6,139 bases of DNA from an uncultured Christensenellaceae bacterium (GTDB lineage Bacteria > Bacillota > Clostridia > Christensenellales > UBA1242), in NCBI GenBank assembly GCA_949902685.1, contig CATLDS010000037.1:1-6139 (forward strand), in the 5' to 3' direction. The position numbers and the translations under genes were made by a program. Within the stretch, counting starts at the first letter, position 1; the number at the start of each line of letters is the position of its first letter. A model generated the notes under the pieces. It did no database searches and was not told where the DNA came from. It saw nothing but the letters and a program-made list of their open reading frames with translations. Below are positions 4,676-6,139 of the stretch, one piece after another.

Positions 4676-6139
4676 CTACTTTCTAGGATTTTTTATATTT
4701 GCCTGTGCGGCAGCCAAACGTGCGATTGGAACGCGGAATGGTGAGCATGATACGTAGTCTAGTCCTACCTTGTGGCAGAATTCGATACTAGATGGGTCAC
4801 CACCATGTTCGCCACAAATACCTGCATGAAGGTCTGGACGAGTCTTACGACCTGCTTTTACAGCCATCTCAACCAATTTACCTACACCTGTAGTATCTAG
4901 TCTAGCGAATGGATCAGACTCATAAATCTTATTAGAATAGTAGTAAGGTAAGAATTTACCTGCGTCATCTCTACTAAATCCAAATGTCATTTGAGTAAGG
5001 TCATTAGTACCGAAACTGAAGAATTCAGCCTCAGTTGCTATCTGGTCAGCAGTTAAAGCGGCACGTGGTATCTCTATCATAGTACCAACTTTGAATTTCA
5101 AGTTCGACTTAGCAGACTTGATTACTGCATTAGCAGTATCTACTACTACTTTCTTAACGAATTTCAATTCCTTAATCTCGCCTACTAACGGTATCATAAT
5201 CTCTGGAACTACTTTCCATGTCTTATGTCTACGTTGTACTGCAATTGCTGCTTTGATGACAGCTTTAGTCTGCATTACTGCAATCTCTGGATAAGTAACA
5301 GCCAGACGACAACCACGATGACCCATCATTGGGTTAAACTCGTGTAAATCTGCGATTAATTGCTTAATTTGAGCAACAGTCTTACCATGTGTCTTAGCAA
5401 GAGCTTTAATATCTTCCTCACTAGTAGGAACAAATTCGTGTAGAGGTGGGTCTAAGAAACGGATAGTAACGGCTTTACCCTGTAATGCCTCCATCAAACC
5501 TTCAAAGTCTGCTTGTTGCATAGGTTCAATCTTAGCAAGAGCTGCCTCGCGCTCTTCTACTGTATCCGAACAAATCATCTCACGGAACGCGCCAATTCTC
5601 GCTGGGTCAAAGAACATATGTTCAGTTCTACAAAGACCTACACCCTGAGCACCAAAGTTGAACGCATTTTTAGCATCTTTTGGATTATCAGCGTTTGTAC
5701 GAACTTGCATAGCGCGATATTTATCAGCCCATTCCATAATAGTAGCGAATTCACCTGAAATTTTAGCAGGTTCAGTAGCGATGATACCATCATAAACCTT
5801 ACCAGTAGAACCATCAAATGAGATATCGTCTCCTTCATGGTAAACTTTTCCACCAAGAGTGAAAGATTTTTCGTCCTGAGCAAATTTGATTGAAGAGCAA
5901 CCAGCAACGCAGGCAGTACCCATACCACGAGCAACAACGGCAGCGTGAGAAGTCATACCACCACGAGCAGTAAGAACACCTTGGCTTACAGCCATACCTT
6001 CAATATCTTCTGGTGAAGTTTCAAGTCTTACAAGAACTACTTTTTCAGTAGCAGCCATTTCTTTTGCTCTTTCAGCAGTAAATGCAATTTTACCACAAGC
6101 AGCACCAGGAGAAGCAGGTAAAGCTTCTGCAATAGGAGT
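4676..6139 (-). CDS. ppdK: Pyruvate, phosphate dikinase, C-terminal 487 residues (5' end outside window)
   Basis: PPDK interconverts pyruvate + ATP + Pi with PEP + AMP + PPi in the cytoplasm; in many anaerobes it works glycolytically with PPi. The frame is open through base 6139, and codons before the internal Met at 6058 encode PPDK sequence (LPASPGAACGKIAFTAE), so Met6058 is not the start. Visible-fragment numbering: the swivelling phosphohistidine domain has catalytic His65 in GGMTSHAAVVARG, with Thr63 as the usual regulatory phosphorylation site two residues before it. The C-terminal PEP/pyruvate TIM barrel follows, with GLCRTEHMFF, RFLDPPLHEF, GHRGCRL, MIEIPRAAL, FGTNDLTQMTFGFSRDD and catalytic Cys442 in GICGEHGGDP. 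The protein ends after PIARLAAAQANI, as family members do. About 390 residues (the ATP-grasp nucleotide-binding part) must lie beyond the edge. All visible key residues are intact. Confidence 0.97.
   Translation of the reverse strand, partial: TPIAEALPASPGAACGKIAFTAERAKEMAATEKVVLVRLETSPEDIEGMAVSQGVLTARGGMTSHAAVVARGMGTACVAGCSSIKFAQDEKSFTLGGKVYHEGDDISFDGSTGKVYDGIIATEPAKISGEFATIMEWADKYRAMQVRTNADNPKDAKNAFNFGAQGVGLCRTEHMFFDPARIGAFREMICSDTVEEREAALAKIEPMQQADFEGLMEALQGKAVTIRFLDPPLHEFVPTSEEDIKALAKTHGKTVAQIKQLIADLHEFNPMMGHRGCRLAVTYPEIAVMQTKAVIKAAIAVQRRHKTWKVVPEIMIPLVGEIKELKFVKKVVVDTANAVIKSAKSNLKFKVGTMIEIPRAALTADQIATEAEFFSFGTNDLTQMTFGFSRDDAGKFLPYYYSNKIYESDPFARLDTTGVGKLVEMAVKAGRKTRPDLHAGICGEHGGDPSSIEFCHKVGLDYVSCSPFRVPIARLAAAQANIKNPRK

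Noticed and set aside
4676..6058. A separate 460-residue protein starting at Met 6058
   Set aside because: The reading frame stays open to the window edge and the upstream codons encode conserved PPDK sequence, so this Met is internal.

Overview
The window looks like a chromosomal housekeeping region of a low-GC Bacillota (Firmicutes), most likely a clostridial or related uncultured anaerobe. The DNA is AT-rich, TGG encodes Trp (standard code), Shine-Dalgarno sites are strong (AGGAG/AAGGAG), and there are sigma-A type promoters and hairpin-plus-T-run terminators. The order pyruvate phosphate dikinase, then primase, then principal sigma factor on one strand recalls the clostridial ppdK-(dgt)-dnaG-rpoD arrangement. 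The placement is an inference from content and synteny; no species is claimed.

Layout. On the minus strand, read from high to low coordinates: the C-terminal 487 residues of ppdK (6139-4676), its hairpin terminator (4620-4653), and a separately promoted PIN-domain gene (4567-3842). A plus-strand aldose-1-epimerase-like gene (2776-3816) runs convergently into the PIN gene, and one perfect bidirectional terminator (3815-3843) overlaps both stop codons. A 254-base divergent intergenic region holds the epimerase promoter, a minus-strand terminator with no obvious gene in front of it, and a dnaG promoter carrying a perfect 7-bp inverted repeat between its -35 and -10. Then comes a tight minus-strand operon: dnaG (2497-710), a 173-residue truncated sigma-70-like gene (713-192), and the first 66 codons of what is probably rpoD (199-1). 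Neighbouring genes in the operon overlap by 4 and 8 bases.

How the genes work together. The dnaG-sigma-like-rpoD operon is a macromolecular-synthesis operon coupling primer synthesis at replication forks to transcription initiation. The extra sigma-like gene is the most unusual part: it keeps sigma regions 1.2-2 (the core-RNA-polymerase-binding part) but lacks regions 3 and 4. PPDK serves pyruvate/PEP interconversion. The epimerase and PIN genes look like an independently transcribed pair inserted between the older ppdK and dnaG neighbours, with no clear functional link to them.
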